NCBI GenBank assembly: GCA_033065855.1 | Contig: JAVXUO010001488.1 | Location: 620,001 to 684,000, forward strand | Length of the DNA: 64,000 nt | Direction: 5' to 3' | From: Escallonia rubra | Taxonomy: Eukaryota > Streptophyta > Magnoliopsida > Escalloniales > Escalloniaceae | Part shown: positions 48,691-61,200 of the stretch, in pieces | Layout: every line of letters begins with the position of its first letter | Position numbering within the stretch: the first letter of the stretch is position 1 | Program-made: the position numbers and the translations under genes | Notes under the pieces: generated by a model | Seen by the model: only the letters and a program-made list of their open reading frames with translations | Told to the model about the DNA's origin: nothing | The model's database searches: none

Positions 48691-49902
48691 GATGAAGCAT
48701 TCTTAATCTAAAATTTCTCAAATTTTCATTCATCGAATTTAGAACTTGCAAAAAAAGTCAACCCAAAGACAAGTATTTTAGCCGGTGCACTTACATCATG
48801 GGTGGTGTTTGTTTTCAATGATAGCAAACTAGGTTCCACATATATATGTTTCCCCCATCAGTGGACTAGCTTAAAATTGTCAATTTTTTTGTTTTATTGC
48901 TATGAAAACAAGGTGATCAAACTAGGAAACGGAAATGGGTTTGGTCACCAAACCCACATGTCAGACTAATCTCCCTAACTAAGCGACCATCCAGTCAAGG
49001 AGTCACCGCGAGTGGCACCTCTCGTCTTGCCATATGCATGATAACAAGCAACCATGAATAGTTGATAACCGACGGTACGTAGAAGAGTCGAACGCAACAT
49101 CTCAAATCTTCTTCCAACCAGTAGATTGACCCCATCTGGTTAAATCCAAGTTTTTTCCAAAATTGAAACTTTATTCATAACTAACATACCAGACATCCTT
49201 TTGTTACCTTTAGGACTATCTTGGCATTGGACACAAAGTACAAGTTGTTGGATATTTCCGAAAGTGCAAGTTTTAGATATCATTACTACCAGCTAAGCGG
49301 AACTTAGCTCTTTGCTAGCACTCAATTAGTGGGTACACAGTATATGTTATTGAATCTACATGCATAGTACGATTGCGCTATTTCCAGTAATTATTTAGCT
49401 ACCTTCACTGATTTTTTATCTTTTCTTTTCAAAACCTGCACGACTGAAACTAGTTGTATAAAGCAAAAGAGTTACTTATAAAAAATAATAAGTGGGAATA
49501 ATGCATGCTGCATCATAATTAGGTAAGGAGTTAAGTTAATTAAGTTTTCAGTGTATAAATAAAGGCCTAGGGATGTGCATTCGGAATTGTGTTTCCATTT
49601 TCCAATGCAGAGCTTTCTCTGGTCGTCCTTGTAACTCCCAGTAATACTTCCAATGCCATGGCCGAAAAACGAAGACCAACACTAGAGCTTTGAAGATATT
49701 AAGGTTTGGCGTATCTTTTATGTTGATTGATTCTGGTATATTTTAGTACACGTAAAAACAACTTCAGATTTCGTGACTATTATCTTGTTGTTATTTTTTT
49801 CTGTCTCTCTTCCAGTTGTTCAAATTCTTCCTGCCTCAAACAACCCTGCCTCTGTGTTTTGGTCTCTCTCTCTCTCTCTCTCTCTGCGCAACTCAGACAA
49901 CC
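48691..49902. other. Upstream region of the MATE gene
   Basis: AT-rich. The last part (49800-49902) is pyrimidine-rich with (CT)n at 49866-49885 directly before the start codon and probably forms the leader. A TATA-like GTATAAATA lies at 49553-49561. Confidence 0.4.
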
Positions 49903-52900
49903 ATGTGCGCCATGGATGAATCTCGAGGAGTTCATGCTGGTGACATTATCATGTCAAAGGAGAGAGCACACAATGAAGAAAGAAAAGAAGCAAGAGAAGA
50001 CAAATTATTTCATAGGCTTCTCCGACGAGTGCCATTGAATGAGGTATTCCCTCTCCCTCTCTCTCGCTCTCTCTCGCTCTGCCTCTGTCTCTGTGTGCGC
50101 GTGCCTGTGTCTGCGTTTCAAAAGCTTCGGCGTCACCATGTTCTCCCCCATTTCTGTGGTGAGAGGGGAAGAGTTGGTAAAACTTTACTTCCTCTATCCC
50201 ACAACAATACTCGGATACCAACTTATTATGGCAGCTATAGTTAGTACTTGGGTTTCACTTGTGCACTTATAGTGAGCTTGAATTCCATTTTTCCTCAAAG
50301 AAAAGGACTAAAAGCAACATTCTTTAAACGTAGGAAAGAAGGGTTAGTTTTGGAAAACCATTAACTGATTGGAGTGATCTTCAGATAAATAGAGAGTCAA
50401 AGTTTTACTATTTTCTCATCTCTTCGAAACTTTTAGAAGAAAATTGCACTTGCGCTGAAATTCTTGTCATTGAATGAGTGTTTAATGTACGTATCATGTC
50501 ACACAGGTTCTTTCTTGTAAAAATGGGCTTTGAAAAATGCTGCAAAAGGAGAAAAGGGTGGAAGGGAAGATATATTTCGTTATAAGCAACATTACTACTC
50601 TAGCTTACTTAATTGATTACCTTCATATTTTCGATTCTGAATATGTGATGACACTTGAATTAAGGCCTGTCTGTTCCTTGGCATCATGCATGTCAGTAGA
50701 GTATTATTATCAGCTTATCTTTTCTTCTGTCTCTGTACTTGGAATGAAGTTAGTTTTCTATACAGAGGCTTTTCTTTTTCGTACAGTTCTCAAATAGATT
50801 TTTATTTTACTGAGTTACTTTTCGTCTCTATATTTGGACCAAAGTTTGTGTTATGCTTTGGCATTCTTCATTTTTTACTTGCTTTCTGGTGAGCATGCTA
50901 CTGTTAAGGTGGTGGCCCGTGGCCTAAAACTTTCCTTTACAGAATGTACGTACCATCTCTCTTGTAAAATAACCTTATGATGCCAAACAAATGTAATAAG
51001 TACGTTTGGATAGTGGGTCGAATGAGTGAGGTGGAGTGGTACCAGTATTTGACAGACGTTTGTATGTATTGTATATTATATTCTCCCGAAATCACACAAA
51101 CACGTTGGTCTGATAAGGCATCGAGCGCCTGCTTTTGATCCGCTTGAGCATATGACCTAACACAACGCACATTCTTGATAGAGTGCATGGAATAAATAAG
51201 TAAAGAAGTACATATCGTGATAGCTCAGACGACAAATATACTGCGGATGCATCTTGAGTTAGGTTCAGCTTGTGATCGCTTCAACACATTGTGAAACTCG
51301 TTTGACTTATCGGTTGAGCTCGATAAGCATATGATCGATCAAACAGAATATGTTCGAAATTGCGTGACAAACAAACCAAATATGCATTTATTTTGAAGCT
51401 CGGTAGATTTATGAACCAAAGCTTTAACAATCTTAGACTCCCTCGACCTAACCCAGCTCATTTGCGCAGAGCCCTAACCTTTTTGTTTCTTGATTTTATG
51501 CCAGCCTAACTGATTTCCCCAGATATCTGATATGCTTAAACAACCGTGTTTTAAATAATTCCCAGCTACCGCAAGGTCGCTAAGTAAGACTTTCCATATG
51601 ATTGTATGTCATGTGCTTATCTCTATGATTATCTATATTTAATATGCTTAAACTAGCTTATCTGTATACTTAAAGTGTTGCTTAATTCCTGGGCTTGGAG
51701 TCTGGGAGCCATCATTAGAAGATAAGTATCAAATGCATTTACTTAGACAAATTTCAAATGTTCAGAATCATATGCTTTTAGTATAAGAAAAGAGAACATC
51801 TTGACTTTGTAAGAATTCTTAAAATACCAGCTCAGATCATCATATCGTGGATTAAAAATCTGGAATGCATGTGTCTTGTTACGAATAGCAATATCTACAC
51901 GCTGAAATGCATATCTTGCTACATTCGTGTGCATACTTGGATGTTTTGTTATCTCTATGCAGGTGGCAAAAGAGCTAGCATCGCTCGGGAAGATAGCATG
52001 TCCAGTTGCAACGACAACCCTTCTTGTACATTCGAAGTCCATCATTTCCATGCTTTTCTTAGGTCACTTGGGGACGACTGAGTTAGCCGGAGGTTCTCTA
52101 GCAATTGGTTTCGCTAACGTCACCGGCTTCTCAGTCATGAAAGGCCTATGCATGGGGATGGATCCCATTTGTTGCCAAGCTTACGGAGCCAAAAGATGTT
52201 CAGTTATAAGCCAAACATACCTAAAAATGTTCCTCCTCCTCTTGTTCATGTCCATTCCCATCTCCTTCCTATGGCTAAACGTTGAACCTGTCTTCCAAAG
52301 GCTAGGCCAAGACCGCGTTATCACAAAAGTTGCCAAGATTTACCTAATATTCTCCCTTCCCGAATTGCTCGCCCAAGCTCATCTCAGCCCGTTGCGGTCA
52401 TTTTTGAGAACCCAGGGCTTGAACACTCCCGCTACGTTCGTCGCCACTTGTGCTTCGATTCTCCACCTTCCCATCAGCTACTTCCTGGTAACATACTTGA
52501 ACTTGGGTGTGAAAGGCATTGCTATGTCATCTGTTTGGTTTTCTTGTAACATGAACTTGGGCTTGTTACTTTATGTGACAATGTCAAAAATAGCAATAAA
52601 GCCCTGGGCCGGTGCTACACTGATTTCGACCTTTCAGGGATGGCGACCATTGTTGAGTTTAGCATTGCCAACTTTGTGCTCGGTGTGCCTGGAATGGTGG
52701 TGGTACGAGATCATTTTATTTCTGAGCGGGTTACTGAGCAATCCAGAGTCTTGTGTCGCGGCAATGGGCATCCTGATCCAAACAACCGGCTTGATCTATG
52801 TGTTTCCATACTCTCTGAGCTTAAGCATATCACAGCGTGTTGGCCAAGAATTGGGAGCTGGCCAACCGGCTCGTGCTCAATGGGCAGCCATAATTGGGAT

Positions 52901-53348
52901 TTCCGTCGCGCTTACTTTTGGGCTATCAGTTTTTGGCTTAGCCATTGCTTTAAGGTCTGTGTGGGGGAAGTTGTATACTAATGAGACGCAAATTCTCGAC
53001 ATGATCTCAACAGCGCTTCCACTTTTGGGGCTTGCTGAAGTTGGCAACTCTCCCCAGACAGCTGCCTGTGGTGTCCTTACCGGGTCAGCGCAGCCAAAGG
53101 TGGGTGTCCATGTAAATATTGCCGCATTCTACCTAATCGGATTGCCGGCTGCTGTTGTCCTAGCATTTACACTGAAACTGGGCTTCCGAGGACTATGGTT
53201 TGGATTAGTAGCATCACAGGCTGCATGTTTCTGCATGATGGTCTGCACTTTGATTAAGACCGATTGGAGGCACCAGGCCAAGAGGGCCGAGGAGCTAACA
53301 TTGGCGGCCACAGACAGGGACGATACAGAAACCAATCTCGTCCCCTGA
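49903..53348 (+). CDS. DTX: MATE efflux transporter, DTX (DETOXIFICATION) type, 508 aa
   Basis: Two exons: 49903-50043 (47 codons) and 51963-53348, with a 1919-bp GT-AG intron; the join LNE-VAKELASLGKIACPVA is in frame and fits the family. Exon 1 encodes a charged cytosolic N-terminus. Exon 2 holds the whole transport core: the first MatE half at about residues 60-220 (SMLFLGHLGTTELAGGSLAI, GLCMGMDPICCQAYGAKR) and the second at about 280-450 (PESCVAAMGILIQTTGLIYV, SISQRVGQELGAGQPARAQ). Hydrophobic stretches allow the usual 12 spans. The GMDPICCQAYGAK motif places it with the DTX48-56 group of plant MATEs, which act at plasma membrane, Golgi or vesicle membranes in hormone, iron and stress responses; the substrate cannot be predicted. 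The hydrophilic C-tail ends TETNLVP. The ATG at 49903 is the first in frame; M4 is an alternative start. Confidence 0.9.
50044..51962. other. MATE intron with CT-rich start
   Basis: The donor GTATTC is followed by about 50 bp of CT-rich sequence (50046-50095). The rest is AT-rich without clear elements. The acceptor is TCTCTATGCAG at 51952-51962. Confidence 0.6.
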
Positions 53349-54991
53349 TCCGTCTCTCCCCAATTACAATTGGTTTAAGATGTGAGGATTCTATATAAAC
53401 GAGTGTAAATCGCTAACAGGAGAGTGGGGAAATGTAGGGGGGGTGCAGACGTGCAGTTAACATGGTTACAGACCATTTTCTTACTTATAACTTGAACTTG
53501 TGATCTGGAGAGCATAATTCCTTTTCGAGACATGTGACAGTGTACAATTTCTATAGGGAGAGAAGACGATAACTTTTCTTTGCAAACTTGGCCTGAATTC
53601 AGGCAATCCTCGAATCTAAAGCTAGAGGAAAAGAACAGTTTAACCAAATTTAGAGCATATGTCTTCATTATCCACTCAAACTACACCGGCCATTCCAGAG
53701 AAGCAGGACATGGCAACCATTGTTGCAAAACTTGTCCGCCAAGCTAGATAACGCCTTGATTACTATAGCTTGTTTATGATCGAGTTTCTTTTAGGAGAGA
53801 AAAGAGAGCGAAAAGAAAAAGGAAACTGGTTCATTTTCTCGCTTTTTTTTAGTTTGTGAGTTTCTTCGAAGAGAGCAACAAAGAGAAAAGGAAGGAAAGT
53901 TTGAGCTTCCTTATGTCTAAACATTTTCTCTCAAAACTGGAAAGAAATGAAGATAAAGAAGACTCTCATAAGTACGCAATACTTCCATAATGTCTATATT
54001 ACCCTTGAAATAATAATAATGACTAAATTTTTAATGACTCTTAGGTCCTACTCCTCCCTAGGGTTTCCTACAAAAACTTACTGTTTCACTTATAAATCAA
54101 TGACTGTTTTGGATGTTAGAGTTAACTCATGCTTGTTGTTTTACTTTTGGTGTGGCATTAATTAAATTTGGGTGTCCAGATGTTTGTAATCAACTCATGA
54201 CTCATCTATGTTTTTCTGTGGTCGCATTAACAGGTGATATAAGACTTATTACATTAGTGTGATATGAACTTTTCTTCGATGACTAATTTGTTTTCCCATA
54301 GATCATGTTCTTTTTTAGAATCGTACTTTTATGGTCTATGTCAGAATTATCAGAATGTACTGCAAGGGTATATATATAAGATGTTGTCTTTTATTTTCTT
54401 CGGGTTGAATTCACAAATAAGAGAAATAAAATGATATTTTCTTTTCTCTCTTAAACTCACAAACAAGATAATTAAATTTGTCTTCATTTCTCTTTTTTTC
54501 CCTTACTTTCCTTAAGTTGTCAGTGATACGAACGTTTATCTATCGCAAATGAATGGAATAGATCGATTGCCTCCTTTTTTTTTTTTTGGAACTCCCCGTC
54601 ATTCGCCTCATTATGGGGTGGACGGTCATTTAAACAATATTAACCCTTTGAGCCCGCTATCGAGGGCTGGACACTGTATTGCCATAGTGCTCTTTAATTC
54701 CATTATAAAACCTTTAGTAATAGAAACAGAGCACAAATATCACGTTTATGAGCCTCTAATTCAATCCCAAAAATTTTGCTACCCAGGAACGATATGGAAG
54801 TTTAAACGCCTATAGTAAGTTATTTCTCATTATATTTTTTGGGCCTACTAATTTCCTGTAAATGTACAGTCAGCTCAATTTCCTGTAATACATGAAGTTG
54901 TCTTTAACGCTTATATATTCTATAAGCGTAAGTGAAGATGTGACTAGTACCATCAAATTTTTTGTAGCTGTACCTTCAAACTCTTTGCAAA
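53349..54991. other. MATE 3' flank and intergenic DNA, no gene seen
   Basis: Probable 3' untranslated region, then AT-rich sequence. (T)n at 54572-54587. Confidence 0.5.
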
Positions 54992-54993
54992 TC

Positions 54994-55040
<47 letters not shown>

Positions 55041-55839
55041 GTCGAAACTGAGATAATGTTGTCCAGTCATCGCTTATTTTGACACTCTCTTAGTTTACCA
55101 CATGGACTTTCATATTTTGAAATTTTAAAATATTTTAAATTTACTTATCTTTGTAATAATGATTTAGATTCATTATCTCCCTCTCATTTGAATTCCTTCT
55201 TTTCATTTGAAATTTAACCAATTATATAGATTTTACATTTCTCTCTCTTCTATGTCAACATGCCCCACTCAAAAATTTTATTTATATTTTTGCAATTCCA
55301 TTAATTCCTAGATTTTGACCAAAGTAATTTTCTATATATTCTTTTTTAATCTTAAATCTTTTTCAGTATTTAGAAAAACACAATATTCTCCATCGGTTTT
55401 TTCTCTTAAACTACCCTAATCTCCTTCCTTTTATTTCATTGCAGTTTCATATATAGTTTACGCTCCTATTTTTTTAATCATTTATTATGTATTATTAATC
55501 TTTTCTTGGTTGTCTTGAGTAATACAATCTCAACACACAAGTTATTATTGTTAGTATTATCACTGCAATTGTTATTAGTTAGAAGAGATTATTTCTATTG
55601 TTTCATACACTATTTTTCATCTTCATTTGTCACCAAAAAACGAACAATTATTACTCTCATTCATTTCTAGCAATAAGAATTGGTAGGAGAACTCATTTAA
55701 AAAAAGTAAAAATAAATTTTTGATTATCTTATTGTTACTACCAATTTTGTAATTGTTATTAGGCATGCAAATACGAGATCTCTCAATAAGTATTTTGATA
55801 GTTATTGTTCTCGTGTGCAACGCACGAGATCAAAACTAG
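54992..55839 (+). mobile_element. Non-autonomous Helitron
   Basis: The 5' end is TC (TCTAATTATATATAT...) after a host A. The 3' end is CTAG before a host T, as expected for insertion between A and T. Six bases before CTAG lies a hairpin with 7-bp stem TCTCGTG/CACGAGA (55809-55815 and 55823-55829) and loop TGCAACG, close to the GTGCAACGCAC hairpin known from plant Helitrons. The interior is AT-rich, includes (AT)n at 54999-55036, and encodes no RepHel protein. Length 848 bp. Confidence 0.8.
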
Positions 55840-55958
55840 TCGGTAAAATAAAGCCCAAACATATAAACATTGACCTTACTCGTTCTTTTTGCTCTAATCT
55901 AACTTGCCAAGGAGCAGTTATATGATCGGCAATTTTAGATGTTCTAATCTTATCTCTA

Positions 55959-56314
55959 AGGTAGCGTTTCTTAACAAACACTTCCAGTTTTGGTTTTCTG
56001 TTTCCAAAAAAATCAAAATCAGTTAAAAAAATTTTAACAAAACAATTGGGTGTTTGATTACCTAATTTTAATTTTGAGTTTTTTCTTTGGTGATGGTTTG
56101 CGGTGGCGGTGGTGGTGGTGGGGCGTGGCTGCCGGCGGTGGTGGTCTCAAAACTGAAAATCGAAAACTTATTTTTGGAATTTTAAAAAACAATCCTATTT
56201 TAAAAACTGGTTTTCAGAACTGAAAAAAAAAATTGTGTGCTAAAAGCGTTTATTTTCTCCAGTTTATAAAATTGGAGGAAAAATTGAGAAAATAATAGTT
56301 ACCAAACGGAGCCT
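55959..56314. mobile_element. MITE-like element with GGTAGCGTTT / AAACGGAGCC ends
   Basis: Left end AGGTAGCGTTTCTTAACAA and right end the reverse complement of AGGCTCCGTTTGGTAAC. The interior has TTTTAACTGATTTTG-like words and a GGT-rich core (56100-56140). No target duplication found. The left end is related to that of the outer element at 42377. Confidence 0.55.
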
Positions 56315-56439
56315 AAAATTTGCAAAAAAATTTGAAGATAACAAAGAATTATAACGGAGTGACGTATAGATTAGGAAAAGGAAACACCATAGAAAGGGGA
56401 GAAAAGAGATAGAATGAAAACCAAATAAGCGTGAGACTT

Positions 56440-56579
56440 TGGGATTTGATTAACCTCGGTAATGTGATCCGACCAAGTTGGTCGGACAAACACATGAACT
56501 GAACCTCCGATGCTGCTTGACTTCATTGAACGGAGATTCGGCGCCGTTCGTGGGGGCCTTGGGCCGGGTTCCAGCTTAG
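56440..56579. other. Left flank of the retrotransposon with a PBS-like word
   Basis: Contains the inverted repeat CCGACCAA-G-TTGGTCGG (56469-56485) and the word GGCGCCGTTCGTGGGG (about 56540-56555), which resembles primer-binding regions of other plant LTR retrotransposons. It may be a scrap of an older, different element. Confidence 0.3.
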
Positions 56580-57053
56580 TGTCACGGACCGAACTTCTCT
56601 AAGCCGAAACCGTGCGGCACTTAGCGGACAAGCCCCTTGCTTGTGCTAAGTCAGCCTTCCACTCGGACTAGGCGATGCTAGATGAGAACACACAAAGAAG
56701 AACAAGAGAGAGAGTTTGGGAGAATGTATGCTTGTATTGCTTGTGTACAAGAATACTTGTGTGTCTTTGGCCAAGTGAGGCCTCATCTATTTATACTAGT
56801 CCACCTCCTCAACGAACGGTGGAGATACATTCGATCCTACGGATCCTATTGTGCTTCTAGAATTCTAGGATACTTTCCTACTATAGAAGATTCCCACATG
56901 TTACATATTTTACACATGTTCAAAATAGAGAGAAGTCTTGAACCTTCCGGAAGCCTTGCCTTCTAACTGCCAAGTAAGCGTCCACGAAGCGTCCCGTAAG
57001 CGCCTGCGTGGCGTTTCTTCTAAAATTAGCCTCCATATAAAAAGTGCGGGACA
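56580..57053 (-). repeat. 3' LTR of the chromovirus
   Basis: 474 bp. On the minus strand it starts TGTCCCGCAC and ends GTCCGTGACA. Its TATA box TATAAATAG is at 56795-56787. Confidence 0.95.
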
Positions 57054-57066
57054 TTCTCCCCCACCT
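57054..57066 (-). other. Polypurine tract of the chromovirus
   Basis: On the minus strand AGGTGGGGGAGAA lies directly before the 3' LTR, the expected start site for plus-strand DNA synthesis. It overlaps the stop codon region of the integrase frame. Confidence 0.85.
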
Positions 57067-58228
57067 AATCTTGCGACGCCCTCGTCGCAGCCTCCTCGCA
57101 GTATCGGTCTACAATGTTTTGGAACTGCCAAAGATCATTTGCTGATTCCCATGTAGCTTCTCTCTCCGGCAATCCCTTCCATTTCACCAAGTAGTGCCGC
57201 GTTGGTGGAACACCTCGTCTTCGTTCGATCTTGTCGCTAAGCACGTACTCGGCCTCCTTGTCATAGGACCTCACCACGGCTGTTGGTGCCCTATGACTCT
57301 CTCCACGGCTTGGGTCTTCCTTGTCGTCATAATGAGGCTTTAGTAAACTAACATGGAAGACCGGGTGAATCTTCAACTTTGGCGGCAACTCCAATCGATA
57401 GGATACTTTCCCAACTTTTGCCACGATGGGAAAGGGTCCTTCGTACCTTCGAATCAGCCCTTTGTGTACCTTCCTGAAGGACTTAAACTGTTGCGGAAGC
57501 AGCTTTAACATCACCATGTCCCCAAGGTTGTACTCTTTCGGCCGCCGTCTCTTATCCGCCCACTTCTTCATCTTGCGCCCGGCTTTGTCAAGGTAAGAGC
57601 GTGCCACGTCTGCTTGCTCGTTCCATGACCTTGCCACTTGCGCCGCCAATGGGCTTCTCCCCTTGTAGTCACCCGCCAATGCAAGGGGAGTGAGCGGTTG
57701 TTGCCCTATGGCAATCTCAAAAGGACTTTGGTTCGTGGCCTCGCTCCTCATCAGATTGTACGAAAACTGAGCCACATCCAAAAGTCTTGCCCAATCCGTC
57801 TGGTTGGCACTAACAAAGTGCCGCAAATAACACTCAAGTAGAGCGTTCACCCGTTCCGTCTGTCCATCAGTCTGAGGGTGAAAGCTCGTTGAGAAGTGCA
57901 GCTCCGAGCCAAGGAGTTTGAACAATTCTGTCCAAAATTTCCCCGTAAACCTTGGGTCTCGGTCGCTTACTATAACCTTCGGTAGTCCCCAATACTTCAC
58001 CACGTTCCTCAAAAATAACCGAGCTGCTTCCTCCGCTGTGCAGTCGGCTGGGGATGCTATAAAAGTTGAGTACTTGGAAAACCGGTCCACCACAACCATA
58101 ATCGAGCCACATCCCTCCGATCTTGGCAAGCATGTAATGAAGTCCATGCTTACACTCTCCCACGGATGTGCGGGGATGGGCAAAGGCTCGAGTAGTCCCG
58201 CTGGCAATTGGTTCTCCACCTTGTCTTG
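57065..58228 (-). pseudogene. Chromovirus integrase core and chromodomain, downstream of an in-frame stop
   Basis: This is the 3' continuation of the gag-pol frame after the stop at 58229-58231, in the same reading frame. It contains the integrase catalytic core with acidic residues in MDFITCLP (about 58146), DRDPRF (about 57955) and the HPQTDGQTERVN region (about 57880-57850). A basic GPFPIVAKVGKVSYRLELP linker follows, then a chromodomain near the end (YVLSDKIERRR...HYLVKWKGLPEREATWE, about 57255-57110), which in this group is thought to steer insertion to certain chromatin. Ends with TAG at 57067-57065. As it stands it could be made only by read-through, so it is listed as broken. Confidence 0.9.
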
Positions 58229-61200
58229 TTAGCACACAAGACAAGTCTTCACGTACGCCTCCACTTCGTCCTTCATTTGGGGCCAATAGTATGACGCCTC
58301 CACCAAGGCATCTGTCCGTCGTTGCCCCGGATGGCCTGCCCACGGAGTGTCGTGACACTCTCGAATGATCCTCTTCCTCAAGTTGTTCCACTTGGGAACA
58401 TACGCCCGTTGGCCTTTCGTGTAGAGAAGGCCATCTTCCACCCAAAATCGTTGGGTTTGCCCACTCTCCGCAAGCTTGAAGAGTTGTCTGGCTAAGGGAT
58501 CATGCTCCATGCCCTCCTTGATTCCCTCTAGGATGTCTCCCTTTGCCTTCGACATCGCCGCCAATTCTGCCTTCCGACTCAAGGCATCCGCTACCAAGTT
58601 GGCTTTGCCCGGCTTGTACTCCATCACATAGTCGAACTCGGCCAAGAAGTCTTGCCACCTAGCTTGCTTCGGACTCAACTTCTTTTGAGATTGGAAGTAG
58701 CTAGTAGCTATGTTGTCGGTCTTGATCAAGAACCGACTCCCCAATAGGTAGTGCCTCCACGTGCGTAGACAATGAACCACTGCGGTCATCTCTTTCTCTT
58801 GCACCGTATACCTCCGCTCGGTGTCATTTAGCTTGCGGCTTTCAAATGCTATTGGGTGCCCTTCTTGTATTAACACCCCTCCAATAGCGAAATCGGATGC
58901 ATCCGTTTGCACCTCGAATACCTTCGTATGATCGGGAAGAGCTAGAACCGGCTCTTCCGTCACTGCCCCCTTCAACCCTTCGAAGGCGGTTTGGCACCTC
59001 TTGGACCACTCCCACGTTTTCCCCTTCTTGAGTAGGTCTGTTAACGGGGCTGCCTTGGCTGAGTAGCCCTTGATAAACCGCCGATAATAATTAGCTAGGC
59101 CAAGAAATGACCGTAGCTCGGAGACCTTTGTGGGCGCCTCCCACTCCTTGATCGCCTTCACCTTCTCTTCATCCATTCGAAGCGTTCCACCCTTGATAAT
59201 ATGACCAAGGAAGTGCACCTCTTCCTTGGCGAACGAGCACTTCTCCCGCTTGACATAGAGCTCGTTCTCTCGCAACACCTTGAACACCGTCTTGAGATTC
59301 TCCACGTGCTCCTCCAATGTGTTGCTATACACCACAATGTCATCGAGATAAACCACCACAAACCGATCAAGGTAAGGATGGAATATCTTGTTCATGAGCG
59401 TGCAAAATGTGGCTGGGGCGTTGGTCAAACCGAATGGCATGACCAAGAACTCGAACGCTCCATATCTCGTCACACATGTGGTCTTGGGCTCATCTCCTTC
59501 GGCAATGCGAACTTGATAATACCCCGACCTCAAATCCAGTTTAGTGAAGAACTTGGCCCTCCCAAGTTGGTCGAAAAGATCCGCAATCAATGGAATTGGA
59601 TACTTGTTCTTGATCGTTACCTTGTTAAGAGCCCGATAGTCGATACACATCCGCAAAGAACCATCGTGCTTCTTTTGAAACAAGACTGGCGCTCCATATG
59701 GTGCTTTGGAAGGTTGGATAAAACCCGCCTCCCTTAGCTCGGTCAATTGTCTCCGCAACTCCTCCAATTCTGGCGGTGCCATCCTATAAGGTGCCATTGA
59801 TGGTGGCTTGGCCCCCGGCTCAAGCTCGATTTGATGATCCACCTCCCTCCTAGGTGGAAGCCGCTTTGGCAACTCGGGCGGCATCACGTCCTTGTTCCCC
59901 TCAAGGACTTCCTCGATCTCCCTCGGTAGTGGTTCGGTGGAGTCCCCCACATGGTCTTCCATCTTTAAGGCCGCCAAGTAGGTTGCCTCTCCTTTCTTGA
60001 CTCCCTTCACGATTTGCATCGCCGACAGTTGCATGGAGGCTAGAGTCTTGGTGCTAGAAGTCCCCCCGGACGTAGGCACCACACATGACACTCCCTTCTC
60101 CATGATGTGCACCGCATTGCTGTAAGGCGACACCAAGGCATTCACTTGCCGTAGAAAATCAAGGCCTATCACAACCTTGAAGTCATCCATTGGGGCCACC
60201 GAGAAATCCACTAAGCCCCTCCACGAGCCAAGGCACATCTCCACTTGACGTGCCGCGCCTTGTAGAGGCTTTGCGTTGGTGTTGACGGACTTTAGCCATC
60301 CTCCGCCGCCAACCACTTTGAGGCCTAACCGCTTGGCCTCTTCCATTGTGACGAAGTTGTGGGTTGCCCCCGTATCAACCATCACTTGTGCGGGCTTCCC
60401 ATTCAACTTAGCCTCCACGTAAAGCAACCCCTTGCCCGTAGAAGCTTGTCTCTCACCCATCGGGACCTTCGCCACGGCTTTGGCATGTAAAGCATTGAGG
60501 ATTTGGAGCGAGCCCATGTGCACATCTTCGAGCTCCTCGTTCTCCTCGACCAAGGCATTTAGCTTGCCTTGTCGTGGGCAATCCCTTGCCCAATGCGGCC
60601 CTCCGCAGAAGAAACATCCGTCCTTGGGCTTACTCTTGGCTCGCCTCTCCTCTAGCTTGCCATGGCCCTCGAATTTGTTGGTGCCGGCTTGGTTATTCCA
60701 CTTGTTCCACGCCTTGGGTTTGTCTCCCCCACCTTTGGCATGGTTACCCTTCGAAGCCACTTGTACATTCTTCCCCTTCGAGGAGTCCCCCACTCTTGCA
60801 TACTCCATTAACGACTCCGCCACCGCTATGGCCTCGTCAAGGTCCTTCACGCCTCGGCGTTGAAGTTCTTGCTTAGCCCAATTTTGGAGGCCGTCAATGA
60901 AGTTGAAGAGGAGGTCCTCTTCCGTCATGTTGGGAATGTGGAGCATGAGAGTAGTGAACTCCTTCACGTAATCATGGATGCTACTCTTATGCTTCAACTC
61001 CCTTAATTTCTTCCTTGCTTCGTAGGTAACATTTTCGGGGTAGAACTGCCTCTTGATCTCCTTCTTGAACATTTCCCAAGTGTCTATGGTGCATAGACCC
61101 TTCTCGATATCATTGTGCTTTCTACGCCACCATAGAGTAGCCGTGTCAGTGAGATAGAGGGTAGCAGTCCTTACCTTAGCCTTTTCATCCGTGATGTTAG

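Noticed and set aside
49816-50244. Alternative frames around the first MATE exon
   Set aside because: Only the frame starting at 49903 joins the transport core in frame; the others translate CT repeats.
56675-56966. Short frames repeated in both LTRs (also 61872-62163)
   Set aside because: They lie on the plus strand, opposite to the element's transcription; they are identical because the LTRs are identical.
59201-59737. Plus-strand frame of 178 codons
   Set aside because: Reverse-strand shadow of the reverse transcriptase region.
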